DNA from: Podospora bellae-mahoneyi
Taxonomy: Eukaryota > Ascomycota > Sordariomycetes > Sordariales > Podosporaceae
Reading direction: 5' to 3'
DNA: 64,000 bases
NCBI RefSeq assembly: GCF_035222275.1
Contig: NC_085884.1
Location: 1,302,001 to 1,366,000, forward strand
Program-made: the position numbers and the translations under genes
The notes under the pieces: generated by a model
The model's input: the letters and a program-made list of their open reading frames with translations, nothing else
What the model was told of the DNA's origin: nothing
Database searches by the model: none
Shown: positions 32,568-43,935 of the stretch, one piece after another
Numbering within the stretch: position 1 is the first letter of the stretch
How the letters are laid out: every line of letters starts with the position of its first letter

Positions 32568-34412
32568 TTAGATGACATTGCCCTTCACCTGCTTGAAATC
32601 CTTTACCTTGATATCCCTCCAAACAGCCACCGAAACAATCGAAATGACCTGAATGACGGCCGACGCAATAATCATGTACCTCATAGCATCGCCATACGAA
32701 TCTTGAATGGCAATTCTCGTCTCGCTGCCCCACGGGTAGTCGAGCTGGGTCTTGAGGTCGGAGAAGATGAGCGACACGTTAGCCTTCTCGGCCTCGGGCA
32801 GGAACTTGTTTAAGCTCCTAGGGAAGACAGTGCCCCAGATAGAGGTGGCCACGGTGCCGCCAATGGCGCCACCAACGTTGGCGAACATGGCCTCGATGGC
32901 CAGGACAACAGCGATGTACTGATGGGTGGTGGCAGCCATGGCAGCCATCTGCTCGCAAATAACCAACGTGCCGCCGGAAACTGCAATGAAGATCTGGCAC
33001 ATGGCGATGTATCCAATGTTGGAATCTGGCTGGCGGAACACAACCATGAGGGCAACGCCGAGAATGGTTACGGGAACGCCAAAGTACAAGGCCAACCACT
33101 TGAACCGGCCAGTCCAGCGGATCAGCACACCGACAACGAGTGACCAGAAGCAGGACCCAATGCTGTAGATGTTCTGGATGTAACTGGCCCTGGTGATGTC
33201 CAAGCCACTGACCACCTGAAGGAAGGAGCCAAAGAAGCTGTTCCAGATGTAGAAGGAGATGAACAGGTTACCGGCAAGAATACAGGCACCAAGAACAGTC
33301 CGATCGGTGAGGAGTTCATAAGGGATGAAGGTCTTGGGTGCCCACCACTTCTCATACACTGCAAAGGCGACGCAAAGAACAAAGCCCACGACGAGCATGG
33401 CAATGCAGGTGGCCGAGGCCCATCCGTCCGTCTGGTAGAAATAAATGTTGAAGGGCAAAAGGAACAGTGCCAACCCGGCAATGATGAGCAAGAGCCCAAA
33501 GACGTCGAACTCGATGGCGTAATACTTGAGGCTCTCAAGCCAAGTGCGCCCAGAGTTTCTCTCCGGCATGACACCAAGGGCCTTGGCCTTCTTGTAGTTC
33601 TTGTAGAAGAGGGCCAACAAGGGAACGCACATGACAGGGGTGATGATGGCAAAAGCGCCAAAAGCCCATCGCCAACCAGGGCCATAAAGGAAAGCGTCCG
33701 CAAGGGGCCCACCAACCCAGACGGTGATGATGTAGGGGGAAGAGGCAAAGGCGAACATCAGAGATCTGTTCTTGAGGGACGAGGTGTCGGCAACGAAGAT
33801 TGAGATCGAGTAGGTGACGCCATTGTAGCCAACCCAGTAGAAGACTTGAGCGGCCGCATATGTTTCGACGTTTTGGCATGCAGCCATCAAGACGAGACCG
33901 ATTGTCAGGCAAATCACCATGAGGATGAAACCCTGCGGACGACCCCAGATATCGAGAATCTTGGCAAGGGGCAACTTGGACAGGCCGGAGATCAGGTACG
34001 CAAAGATCGAGACGGTAGGGGTGAGCGAATGGGCAGAGAAGGCACTCGTGACGTAGGGCAACAGACTGTTGGTCATGTTCTGCTGCATCGCATCGACGAA
34101 GTAGATGATCCAGATACTGAGCAAGCATAAATGTTAGCGCACAAGCTACACATGCCTAGCGAGATAGTCTACCTACGTGACATATGCTAAAATAATGTCC
34201 TGTTTCGTCCACACCTTGGTCAGGGCCTCGATATCCTGCACACCACGCTGAGCATCGAGCGAGATGGCATCTGAGTCGTCAGCGACAGATTCCTTGACAC
34301 CCTCGGTATTGACGACATTGGCCTCCTTGTCGCTGGCGGCCTTCTCGTCCACTTCTGGTTCCACGACGGGAACATTGCTGTGCGGCCGAAGCCGAGAAAG
34401 AGCATCCCTCAT
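32568..34412 (-). CDS. siderophore-iron transporter, MFS (Sit/MirB/Arn type), two exons
   Basis: Exon 1 (34412-34177) encodes a cytosolic, acidic N-terminus; exon 2 (34116-32568) encodes the membrane part. The 60-nt intron (GTAGGT donor, CTAAC branch, GCTCAG acceptor) rejoins the frame as AYVTIWIIYFVDAMQQNMTN. The product is about 594 aa with about 14 transmembrane helices, the size of fungal siderophore transporters. Family marks: YFVDAMQQNMTNSLLPYVTS in helix 1, SKLPLAKILDIWGRPQGF after helix 2, TGRFKWLALYFGVPVTILG and GGAIGGTVATSIW. These carriers import ferric siderophores across the plasma membrane by proton symport. The substrate siderophore cannot be read. Two SreA-type sites lie about 650-690 nt upstream, fitting iron-repressed expression. 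No siderophore synthetase is nearby. The gene is intact. Confidence 0.93.
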
Positions 34413-35064
34413 ATTGTCGGCTTGGGGGAGGAACAGGAGGATCGGCGAAAAGGGATGAGAGGGTAGTAACCAAAAAATGGCCCGGGAAGCAGCGCAACGC
34501 GACCTTTTAATCTAATCAGATGGAATGCATCAGGGTGGGAATACATCAGTTTTTCTCCGTCGGCTTGTACCACCCAATGCACATATCCGCTCGGTCCACC
34601 CAGTGGGACTCAATGAGTGACACAGAACATCCCAGAGCAACAGGCCAGAACCCACGAGTACCACGGGAATCCCGCGTGGAGGCAAGCACTGGATGCATCA
34701 TCCTGTGGTGCTCCTGTGATATTCTACAGACAACCCTTGAGCAGTACCACCTTGGCGTGTCATCCGCAGGGATTTTAGGCCCACCGGTGCATGAGGGCAG
34801 GCCGGAGCAGCGCGGGTTGCGTCGTTGCCACGGCCGGCGGTAAGCAGCGGGAATGTGGAAGGGCGGCCGGGCGAGAATGGAGGAGGGAGGGGACGAGGCC
34901 GAGGAAGAACCAGTCAGGTATCGTTCCGGTGAAAAGCTGGAGTCTGCACTGCAAGTCGATGTTGTTTGGGAGCAAGCTCCGAGCAAGGTCCGGCCGTTGA
35001 GAAGATCATGTTCGAAAATGGAAATTCTGGTCGGGGCTCATCCTTGGCAGAGGTAGGGCATTTT

Positions 35065-35073
35065 TTATCAGAT
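35065..35073 (-). promoter_or_regulatory. SreA-type iron-response GATA site (copy 1)
   Basis: Plus strand TTATCAGAT is the exact complement of ATCTGATAA, matching the ATCWGATAA consensus known for SreA/SRE-type GATA repressors, which silence iron-uptake genes in iron-replete cells. It is oriented towards the transporter gene and lies 653 nt upstream of its ATG. Confidence 0.65.
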
Positions 35074-35089
35074 CGTCGAGCATTTCATC

Positions 35090-35098
35090 TTATCTGAT
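35090..35098 (-). promoter_or_regulatory. SreA-type iron-response GATA site (copy 2)
   Basis: Plus strand TTATCTGAT is the exact complement of ATCAGATAA, a second perfect ATCWGATAA match 25 nt from the first, immediately followed by a further GATAA core (TGATAA, 35099-35104). Spacing of the two centres by 25 nt puts them on nearly the same helix face. Confidence 0.65.
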
Positions 35099-37325
35099 TG
35101 ATAAAACAAAGTGGCGGGATGGCTTTTATGGGGACAAGCGTTCAACCACCAATCGCGGAGCTTCCTCGTACCCTGGAGCAGCATTTCAGATTCTTGCTTC
35201 TCGACCGACGGGCTGCATGGGTGTTTTGCGACATCGGCGACAATTAACAGTGGGATAAAGCTTTTTCTCGAAGGACTGACTGGTCTGTTGAGGCTGCCGT
35301 TCTGCAACCAGCTTCACGCTATTGACGCCATCGACTGCCTGTATCACCAGCCCATTGACATCGGCTCCAGTCTTGTTCTGTTCTCCTACACCATATCACT
35401 GTTGATGGCTTTTTGCATTTGGTAATTCCGTGGGAGAGACACCTGCTACCTTGCGAACAGCTTGCGCCAGTTTGCCTGGTCCAGAGCGCCCAACTTTTCA
35501 AGCTTCAAAGGTCTCGGCCCCATTATTATTCTGTTATGTAATAACAGGCAGATGTTTGGTGGAGCTTATACCGAGGCGAAGCCTCTGGTATGCCATCAAC
35601 CATTCTTGCTTCAGTCACTGCCGAAGGAAACTACCGTTCATTTTCCAGAGGATTGATGGACATGGGAAACCGTCAGCACCATGGTCCAAATTTTCACACA
35701 ACGCCCCCCAACATGTTTTGTGTCAGCTTGGAGCTTTGATATCCCACAACCACGAACCTCAAGACACTAAACCCCACATTATTATGCCATAGCGCCGAAA
35801 GTGAGCTTGTCCAAGACCCTTCCCACTGGTACCTTGCACCTTGCCGAGTCTAGCTGCGCATTCCCGGCGGTATATGCAAACTTTTTGACAGCATCTCCAT
35901 GTTGAGAGTTTCAACAACCACCAAGACGCGATGCCAACCGCAACATCCAACCCTTTAGTCATGAACCAGGTCTCCGGGATTTTCTCCTCATCTCGTCCAC
36001 TCTTGGAACCCACGAACGTGCAGTGAGCCATTTAAATTCAAAAAGGTTCTCTTGCTGTAGATCGTTTCACCACTCGTCGGCTCCTTCCCCACATATATGG
36101 TTGCACGGAAGCGTGGGTACCCCACTCGTGATACGTCGCCGCCTTCCTTTGGCGCCTCTTGGTACTGCTTGAAGGATCTGATAACCTGGAATCTAAGCCG
36201 TTTCGGTGGTTTACCAGCGGGACTCACCTTTTTTTCCTTCAGTGCTTTGCTACCCCCAGTGCCCCCCAGGGATCACCAGCGAGCGAATCATTTTTGTCGA
36301 TGTCTTTCTCTCGCGCTGTGGTCGGCGACATCTCGTAGACCGTCGGTGTAAGTAGTGGAATGGTCATCAGCAAACAAAACTCACCGTCCTTAGCAACGAG
36401 GCTCACACGGCACACTAAATGCCGCCTAAAACGTCCCTGCGAGTCCATTAAATCGTGATCGTGTAATACATCTCCTCGAAGTGAGCTTTCGCGAGCTCAC
36501 GTACTCAAAATTGTAAAACTGCGAACATGGTTTATGATGTGACAAGAAGGCATCGGCACCTCCAATAAAACATCCAAGCTTTTCAGAAACCACTCTCGCT
36601 CACCGGGCAAACGAAGATGTCAACCTCAAAAATCTCGTAGGTGACAATGTGAAACTCAGAACACAACAGAAACCTGACCAACGAAACCCTACTTCAATCA
36701 TGACGAAGAGAAAACAATTCCCATTCTCGCACATCGACTATCGTAGCTAGATTCCTTACTGTTAGTGTGACAGGTTGGGTGCCCTTCTCGATGGAGGCTA
36801 GTAGTTCCACATCCCACCGAATGTGCCACAGCCAACAATACGTTTCAGTACGACACAAACACCAAAAGCATGGCAAGAAATTACATCCTTGCAGGAGCTG
36901 TAGACAAAACTAGCAATAGTCTGTCCTTCAGCACACATCAGCGATACTACTTTACCATCATGCTCAAGGTGAGGATGGCCTATGTTCCCTCTGGGTGAAA
37001 CTGCCAGACGCGTGTAAGGCATGAAATCTGCCACTGACTGGTATTTCTGGTAGGTGTCCCAGTGACGACGGATGCCATCAGGAGTAGAATTGACCGACAT
37101 TGAGATGTTTCACCATGAAGAGGTGTCAAGGATGCCCTTCGAGGGACCACAGCAAACTCGCACATGGTGAAACACCAGAAAACTAATATAAGCAATCTTC
37201 AAATTTGCGAACAGCCGAATACCTGCCGGCACTAACAAAACCATGTACCCATCCATTGTCTATCAACATTCCAGCCCAAAGAAACCCAAAAAGATATAGT
37301 CCCAAGACGCGTGACAACTCATCTT

Positions 37326-38615
37326 TTACTCTCTCCGATCATAATCCTCATACCCCCACGCCCCCCTCAAAATCCACCCATCCCCCTCCCTCTCCCCCTT
37401 AGCATTCTCCCCACCCCAAATCACCACCCCCCTCCCCCCCAAACACGCCCCAAACCCAAACCTCCCCCTCGGCCCTGGGTGCACCTTCCCCTGACTCTCC
37501 ATCTGCTCCATAGCCACCAACTCCACCTCCGCCCACGTCAGTTCCCCACTGCTCATCTTTGGAAGCTTCTCCCTCACATAATCCTTCACCTTTGCCCCCG
37601 TGACCCCCCTTGATGGGAGCTGCAGCGTCCAGATATCCGCTTGGAAAGCCAGTGACTCATCGACAGGAAGGCCGAACATATAGACAAGATACTCCCTCCC
37701 ATAACCGGTCGTTATCGGAACCAGCGCACCACCAACCCGTGGCTGTGGGCGGGGAGAGGGAGCGGTGAATGAATGCGTTTCCCAGGGGAGGGGTTTTTCC
37801 CTGTCTGTGGCGTTGTCGTAGAGATATAATGACAGCAACTCCACTGTGTTGGGGTCAGAGGGGGATTTAGCCAGGACGTAAAGCGTGTTCCCTGCGTAGG
37901 CTCTCGCGTCCAGCAGCTCGACCGAAAAAGGAAGGTCAGGCAGTGTCGTCCAGACTGCCTGGTTCAGGTCGTAAAACCAAACCTCGCGTTTCGTTTCGTC
38001 GTTGCTACCGCCGACGGAGACGAGAAAACCTTGCTTGTCGTCGATGAACAGGGAGTGACCAGAGCGAGGCGCCATGTTCTTGTATAGCTGAGTTGCACCC
38101 CGGAGTTTTGTCCATGCCAGGGTCTCCGAGTCCCACTCCCAGATGACGTTCCCTTCATCAATGGGATTTCCAGAGGCGTCTTCACCTCCGTGGATCAAGA
38201 CGTAGCGGTTGCCCCTGGCGCAGGCGGCGTGGTTTTTGCGTGCGGAGGGGACGTTAAGTTCCCCTGTGGAGATGTCCTTTGTTGGGAAAGCGGGATAGTC
38301 TGCTAGGGAGGTGGATTTGGAAGTCAAGGGATCGGCTTGGGATTTTTCTTGGGGAAGGGAGATGGCGTGCACTGTGGGAGAGCAGAGGTGGCCGGAGGCA
38401 TCGATGCCGCCGAAGAGGTAGGCTTTGTCGTCGATGACTGTAAGAGAATGATTGGAGCGAGCTATATTGCCGTCATCGCCTTCGGGCTTGTCAAGCTGGG
38501 CGAGGGCTACTTTGAGGGGGGCGGTAGGAGCTGCGATGGCGACTGCTGCTGCGGCTTCGACGCCTGTCATGATGACTTGCTCGGCCGCAATGGCTGCTGC
38601 TACGACGCCGGCCAT
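37326..38615 (-). CDS. kelch-type beta-propeller protein, single exon
   Basis: An intact 429-aa ORF from an ATG (MAGVVAAAIAAEQVIMTGVE). The Ala-rich N-terminus is followed by repeated kelch blades: NHSLTVIDDKAYLFGGID, RKNHAACARGNRYVLIHGG, RSGHSLFIDDKQGFLVSVGG and RVGGALVPITTGYGREYLVY, ending GFGACLGGRGVVIWGGEN. Each blade shows the hydrophobic-GG doublet and spaced Trp (VIWEWDSETLAWTKL, EVWFYDLNQAVWTTL). There is no signal peptide or other domain. Kelch propellers bind proteins; fungal single-propeller proteins of this size are usually cytosolic and uncharacterised. The gene is complete. The stop lies only 700 nt from gene-free sequence on the left, and a divergent or co-oriented partner is not evident. 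Confidence 0.88.
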   Translation of the reverse strand: MAGVVAAAIAAEQVIMTGVEAAAAVAIAAPTAPLKVALAQLDKPEGDDGNIARSNHSLTVIDDKAYLFGGIDASGHLCSPTVHAISLPQEKSQADPLTSKSTSLADYPAFPTKDISTGELNVPSARKNHAACARGNRYVLIHGGEDASGNPIDEGNVIWEWDSETLAWTKLRGATQLYKNMAPRSGHSLFIDDKQGFLVSVGGSNDETKREVWFYDLNQAVWTTLPDLPFSVELLDARAYAGNTLYVLAKSPSDPNTVELLSLYLYDNATDREKPLPWETHSFTAPSPRPQPRVGGALVPITTGYGREYLVYMFGLPVDESLAFQADIWTLQLPSRGVTGAKVKDYVREKLPKMSSGELTWAEVELVAMEQMESQGKVHPGPRGRFGFGACLGGRGVVIWGGENAKGEREGDGWILRGAWGYEDYDRRE

Positions 38616-38900
38616 GATTATCGTTGGTCAATTGGAAGGTAGCCTAGGTATAGCTGAGTGGAAAAGAGACAATGCGAATACAGTGATGTGTTTTGAACAG
38701 GTGAGATATGTTAAGGGACGTCGAAAGACCGAGTGTTTGGGAAGCTGAGGTTGGACGATGACGTAGGTGTGGGGCGGGGACCTTGCTGGCCACAAAACGT
38801 TCCTGAATGACACACCGGGTGGTCCCCTGCACCTTCGACCCATCAGCATCATCTCACACATCCAAAAGATTGCGCCCTGATAGACACGTGGCTGCGTTCA

Positions 38901-41900
38901 TCAGCGCACCTCCCTAACTCGCCCCTTTCGTTCAACCCCAGAATCAGCGACAAAGTAGTCAACAACCAGCCTCCCACCCTCACCTCTCACCACCTCGCCC
39001 GCCCTCTTAACCGCTCCCAAATAATACAACCTCCCCATCTCACTCACCAACCGATCCCTCTCCTTCCTCCCCAACACCCCCATCCCCTCAAAATCACTCA
39101 ACATCTCAGACTCGGCGAGGCAGTACATACACCCGACCATCGTATCGGTCTTCACCGGCAAACAACACTGCGGCTGCTTCCACCCAAGATACACCATCAC
39201 CGCAAGCACAATCACCATATAGCTTAGTACTGCAACAGCCAACCACGTACACGCCTCATGCATCTTCCAGGTAACGGTATTCCGAAACGGGATGCTGGAG
39301 AACAAAATCGGTTGTGAACTTTGCCAGCAGGGCGGCAAAGGCGATGTTGAAAAAGAGGACATCTCTTGAGCAGGCGACTGCCAAAGACCAGTGAAGATGT
39401 TGGAAGGAGGGGACAGGAGGATGGAGGTCCGGGCCAGTTGGGGCCGGTGGAGAGGCGGCGGTGGATGCAGGAGTGGGATACTTCTAATGACGGCGGTTAG
39501 AATGTGTCTTTGATGGCGGACAGGGAAGGTGTAAACTAACGAGAGAAGAAGTAATCCCAGCATCCGCTGACAATGGTGCCGAAGGAGGTGAACAGAATCC
39601 GGACACCGAAGGATTGGCTGTCCATGAACCGTTCGAAGGGCGTGTCGAGGATGGTGTTTTCGTAATAGAGGATGAGGATCAGGAGGCCGATGACGAAGAG
39701 TAGAGTCGTTGCCCGGGCGAGAAACTCTTTTGTGGTTGGTTTCATGTGCCAGAATCTCTTCTTTGGTGTGGAAGAGACAGGTGTGCGGATTGGGGGTTCT
39801 TTTGCCGTGGGTTGTATCGGTGAGTCGTCCTCCATCACCGGACAGACTTCAATCCCATATTCTGAATCATCATCTCCCAGGAACCTCAAACGATACCGCC
39901 TCCCTGTCAAAACACTGGCAATCTGATCATTCCTTAGATATCCCCCTTCAGTACACCCGGGCAACGACCGCACCAACCCCCTCACTTCAGCATTGGACAA
40001 TAGCCCAACCATGGAAGCAATACTCCACGGCTCTGTAGCAACCCGACTCTTCCACCGTGAGAGCAGAACCCCGATCGCGATAACAAGCACAGCAATAGCC
40101 ACCAACACACCCTCCGCGGCTCGCATGGGAATTCCAGCCTTTCTCAACCCAACGGCACATACCCGACTGAAGACCTTGCAGTTGATCGAGGTGAATTCCA
40201 GACGGATTGTCTCGGCCGATAGAGGGATAAGAATGGTGGATAGGAGTCCAAAGAGCACGTTGAGAAATGGGAGGGGATCTTTGAGTCGGTGGAGGAATCT
40301 GCATGCTATCCATGGTGCTAGCCAGCTATTGGAGGGCAAATGGAGGGAGTCTGGCAGTGTTCCGGCTTCATGACCTAGTGCCCTGATGGGAAGCATTGAA
40401 TTGAGGGAACTGACTGCGATCTGGACGGGGATGCCTAGGAGTGTTGCCAGAAGGACTTGAATGAGGGAGGCCATGAGGTAGTCGGTTTCTGAGCTGAGGT
40501 TGAAGAAGTTTCCTCGGACTTCTGGGGGAATTGGGCCTATAGGTGGGTTTGGTGGGATGGGAGGTGGTTGAGAGGTGTCGGCGCTGGTTGAAGAGGCATC
40601 AGAGGTGAGCGATGAGGCTTCTTGCGAGGTGGTGTTTAGTGTGGTAGGTTCATTGGTGTTGTTGATCTCCTTCTTAGTGGTATGCTCTTCCTGGATCAAT
40701 AGTAAATGACTTAAGGGGTGTACGGTAGGATCTTTGGGTGAGATTGCAGACGAAACCGAGCCAATGTCGAGGTCAAACGCTGTCCTGGAATCTTGTTTTG
40801 GAATCTGAGAAATGCTAGTTTCAGCTGAGACCATAGGTGTGGTCTCCAGAGCAGAGTCAAAGGTAACGCTGCTGGCTCGAACAATCGTGGCGCTAACTTC
40901 GTCATGATGGAGAATATCTCCGTACTTTGTGAGAATGGTCATTGGCAACTTGGATAGGGAATTATCTTGTTCGGACACGGCGTTGCTTACAAAGACCAGA
41001 GGAGACAAGTTCGTTCCACTAGAATGGCCCTGTTCGCCTTGTAGACTGCTGGCGGTGAAGAATAATTGAGGAATGGATAAGGAGTAACCGCTACTGACCG
41101 AGGCAGTTGTCTCAGACTGAGGAGCAAGTGGCGTTGAATCGAATCGCGCTGGAGTTACACTACCGGTAGATGTGACTTCACCCTTTGTTGAAGAGATATT
41201 GACTGGCCCCTGAATCTCCGTTTCTGATGACGCGGACTGCGTTGATTTGTTTTCGGTGTTTTATGTCCTCGATATCGGCTTTGCATCAGGACCACGACCG
41301 CTCGTGGGCCCTGGAGATGGTGTCACAGTCTCAGTAATGGTCATGACATTGAGGGTTGTTTTCGAGGCCTCTTCCTGCTCTGTGATGGCGCCAGAGGGCT
41401 TGGCCTCGTTGCTGTGGGTTTGTATATCGTTTGAGGTGTCTATACCCAGGCTGACATAGACGGGGATGGCAGTGTGCGATTGCGTCTCTGATATGTCGGA
41501 GGTGACTGGCTTGCCAAACGGGAGGGTCCACCAGACAGTGGCGTAACTTGACGGTGACCCCGTACAAGTTCCCAGAGGATCCTGATACCACCAAACCTCC
41601 ATCATATCCGTGCTGCATGGGGTGACCCCATCTGAAATTTCAGTACTTAGCAGCATGTCGGCCATCCAGCGGTAGTTCACTGGAAAAGACGCAATCTCGT
41701 CCCCTCACACCTTATTGCCGAATACGTCCTGCTGCTCGAGCCTTGCTGTCCGTACTTCTAGCGGAAACATGATGTTGCTGTCCGAATCGGTGAGGGGATA
41801 CCCCCAGAAGGCGCTATGTGATGACGGCGGTGTTGTCATAGGATCCAAGGCACGGTGTGAAAGGCAATTCCATACATGCCTCTCTCCTTTCTGCTGGAGA

Positions 41901-43158
41901 CCAGGTTCAGATCGGTCCGAAATTGATACCCTGACGGCCCTTTTGGAGTCCAAGTGTGGACTTTGTAATAGTTGAACGAGCAAATAGCATTCATCACCGA
42001 CTTGCAGCCTTCGTCGTGGGTGTCCCACATTGGCAAGTCGGGCCAGGCCCAGGGCCAGTTTCCTTCGTACCCAGCACTCACCGTGCATGGACACCAAGAA
42101 GGGTCCGTGGTGATGAACACTGGGATCAATTCTTCCAGGGCTACATACCACTGGGAGAGAACGACGGTGTCCCAAAGGTTATAGTATTGATACTCGGACA
42201 TGTTCCAATACGGACGACCCCAGCCACCGAACGCAGTCACGGGCGGCTGAGGGGAAGGATAAAGGGTCTTGTCAGGTCTCGGGACCATTATCCTTAGTTT
42301 CGGGGTTGGCTCAGGACTGTCAGGGGCGTCGACAGTTGGCTCCAGTCTGACTAGAGTGGCGGGAGTAGGTGCCACCAATGGGCTTCGAGGAAGTGGTCTG
42401 GCTTCGACAGACAGTGTATTGAGTGAGGAGAAGACAACCGTGCTTGTGGTGAGCAGGGCATCTCTTGAGTCAGCAATTTCTTGCTGACCCATTTGAAGAG
42501 TCTTGTAGCGGAGGGGTGGTAGGTCGTGGATTTGATATTCCAGAAACGCAAACATGCCAATAACAGTGGCCAGGATGAAGACCTGAAATGGCCATGTCAA
42601 AGCGGTTGGCTTGTAGTTGGGGAGAGATCTCTCGGGTTGTGACTGGCCATCAGGACTAGAGGCAGAAGGGCTTTGATGCTGCGCATCAAGGGGAGAGATC
42701 GCAGGCGCTGGTAGATCTGGGGGTGCAGTAAGGTGATCTGTGCTCCCGGTTCCACTATGTGGCCCTGTGAAATCCTGTAGCTCAATATCTTCTTCACACA
42801 CTTGCACTGGAGAACAGGCCTCAATGCTCTCACAGCTGTTATCCTTCTCAGACCCTGTAAGATTGACTTGCAGTTCTATATCTGGGGTATGCGTGAGACT
42901 GTTCCCGGTCACTGTCTACTCGAGGAAAATGTTAGCTGTCTTGACGTGTTGGGTCTCGTCATCACTACTTGATATCGATCGAGCCTCAGCGATCTCCAAT
43001 TCACATGTTGCAACCGAAGCCTCGTCGGCATCCGAAAGGTTCTCCGGTAGAAGGAGTACGTCTAGACTTCCCACGTGGGAAAGATGACGTGGGACATCCA
43101 GGCAAGGTGTTGCAGATGGTTCATGGTGATCCGTAGTCTTTGATCTAGGCTCCGACAT
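38901..43158 (-). pseudogene. DUF3433-type giant membrane protein, broken
   Basis: Coding-like sequence runs over 4.2 kb, the length of a 1,300-1,400-aa fungal DUF3433 protein. It starts at an ATG (MSEPRSKTTDHHEPSATPCL), has a likely intron near 42970-42915, then a polar N-terminus and a helix TWPFQVFILATVIGMFAFLE. After it come QYYNLWDTVVLSQWYVALEE, a Ser/Thr-rich stretch, a multi-helix block (LPFLNVLFGLLSTILIPLSA; GVLVAIAVLVIAIGVLLSRW) and the closing repeat with ARTSILLSPPSNIFTGLWQS and TWKMHEACTWLAVAVLSYMV. Stops or frame changes interrupt it at least four times, including two stops in the Ser/Thr-rich part and a frame exchange in the last repeat, so it is probably dead. The role of living members is unknown; they are plasma-membrane-like multi-pass proteins. 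Confidence 0.6.
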
Positions 43159-43789
43159 AACTGGTCGATTAATGTTGACTCTGGGCAATTGAGTAAAGGG
43201 TATTAGTGATGACAGACTTGCCTCGGGAGAAGGAACAGCAGTTGATAAAAGGCCGGGATTTATATGGAGCTCGATGAAATCTGTGCCTTCACGCAATACA
43301 CTGACAGCCGAAAAGTCCTTATCGAAATCTGATGTAGTACAGAATCTCTGGAGTTTGATACACTCATTGTAATCGTATTGCCACCCTGTGCCATGTGAAT
43401 AAATAGCTGTTCATATATTCGTTGCAGTGCTTTGGGGGCTGTAGCAAGTGCTGTTTTGCAACCCTCCAGCACTTGGTAGCATTTCTTTCGGTGAGTTAAT
43501 CAGCACATTGCGGGCAGCGAAGAAATTGCTACCTACCCACCTGGCAGGCGGGCTGGCCGTCATGAGATGCCCTCTTCCGCGCCGTTTCACCGGCGCCTCG
43601 TGTGGCCAGACTGGATTGAGGGTACCGTGGCAATTACTGTTGACAGCCGACTTCCCATGTCATGACGGAAACCCCCACCTTGCCAACCAAGGCCTGTTGT
43701 TTCCCAACAGACAACCAGCTGTCATCTACCCCGGCAAACAACTGACGAAGCTTTCGAGCAAAGAAAAAAAGAAAAAGAGAAAAAAACGC

Positions 43790-43794
43790 AAAAA
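43790..43794 (-). terminator. polymerase III terminator of the tRNA
   Basis: A run of five T on the minus strand begins 5 nt after the discriminator base, with further T runs just beyond, as expected for RNA polymerase III termination. Confidence 0.55.
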
Positions 43795-43798
43795 GAAC

Positions 43799-43935
43799 TG
43801 GACGTACCAGGATTCGAACTTGGGATCTTCTCATGGAGCATACTTGTGCATTGGAACCCTTTCACCTGTCTTGTAACAGCTTCGAGGCAACGAACTTTTT
43901 GCGACTGAGATGCTTTACCACTGGGCTACACGCCC
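43799..43935 (-). tRNA. tRNA-Ala(CGC) candidate with a long intron
   Basis: Minus strand: the acceptor strand GGGCGTG (43935-43929) pairs over 7 bp with TACGTCC (43806-43800), including the G3:U70 wobble that marks alanine tRNAs, with A as discriminator. The A box TAGCCCAGTGG matches the consensus. The anticodon stem TCTCA pairs fully with TGAGA, leaving loop GTCGCAA with T33 and anticodon CGC. About 64 nt between position 37 and 38 would be a canonical-position intron. The T arm carries AGTTCGAATCC (B box). A T5 run (43794-43790), then T6-T7 runs, follow as a polymerase III terminator. Weak point: the D stem has two mismatches, so a decaying gene is possible. Confidence 0.6.

Larger units (their letters stand above)
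34413..37325. other. long stretch without a supported gene, holding the transporter promoter
   Basis: Apart from the two GATA sites, I see only short ORFs. Minus-strand pieces at 36798-37195 (a DTYQKYQSVADFMPYTRLAV segment) and 35988-36448 read like protein but are broken across frames and are not recognised; they may be relics. A plus-strand 104-codon ORF at 35111 has no family signal. Confidence 0.4.

Noticed and set aside
32810-34128. Long alternative-frame ORFs inside the siderophore transporter gene
   Set aside because: Shadow frames of a GC-biased coding exon; the transporter frame has all the family motifs.
34546-34986. 146-codon minus-strand ORF upstream of the siderophore transporter
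   Set aside because: No protein-like blocks; it lies in the promoter region, and overlapping frames on both strands are equally open.
35111-35425. 104-codon plus-strand ORF beside the iron-response sites
   Set aside because: Considered as a divergent iron-regulated gene, but it has no family signal and a competing minus-strand frame is equally open.
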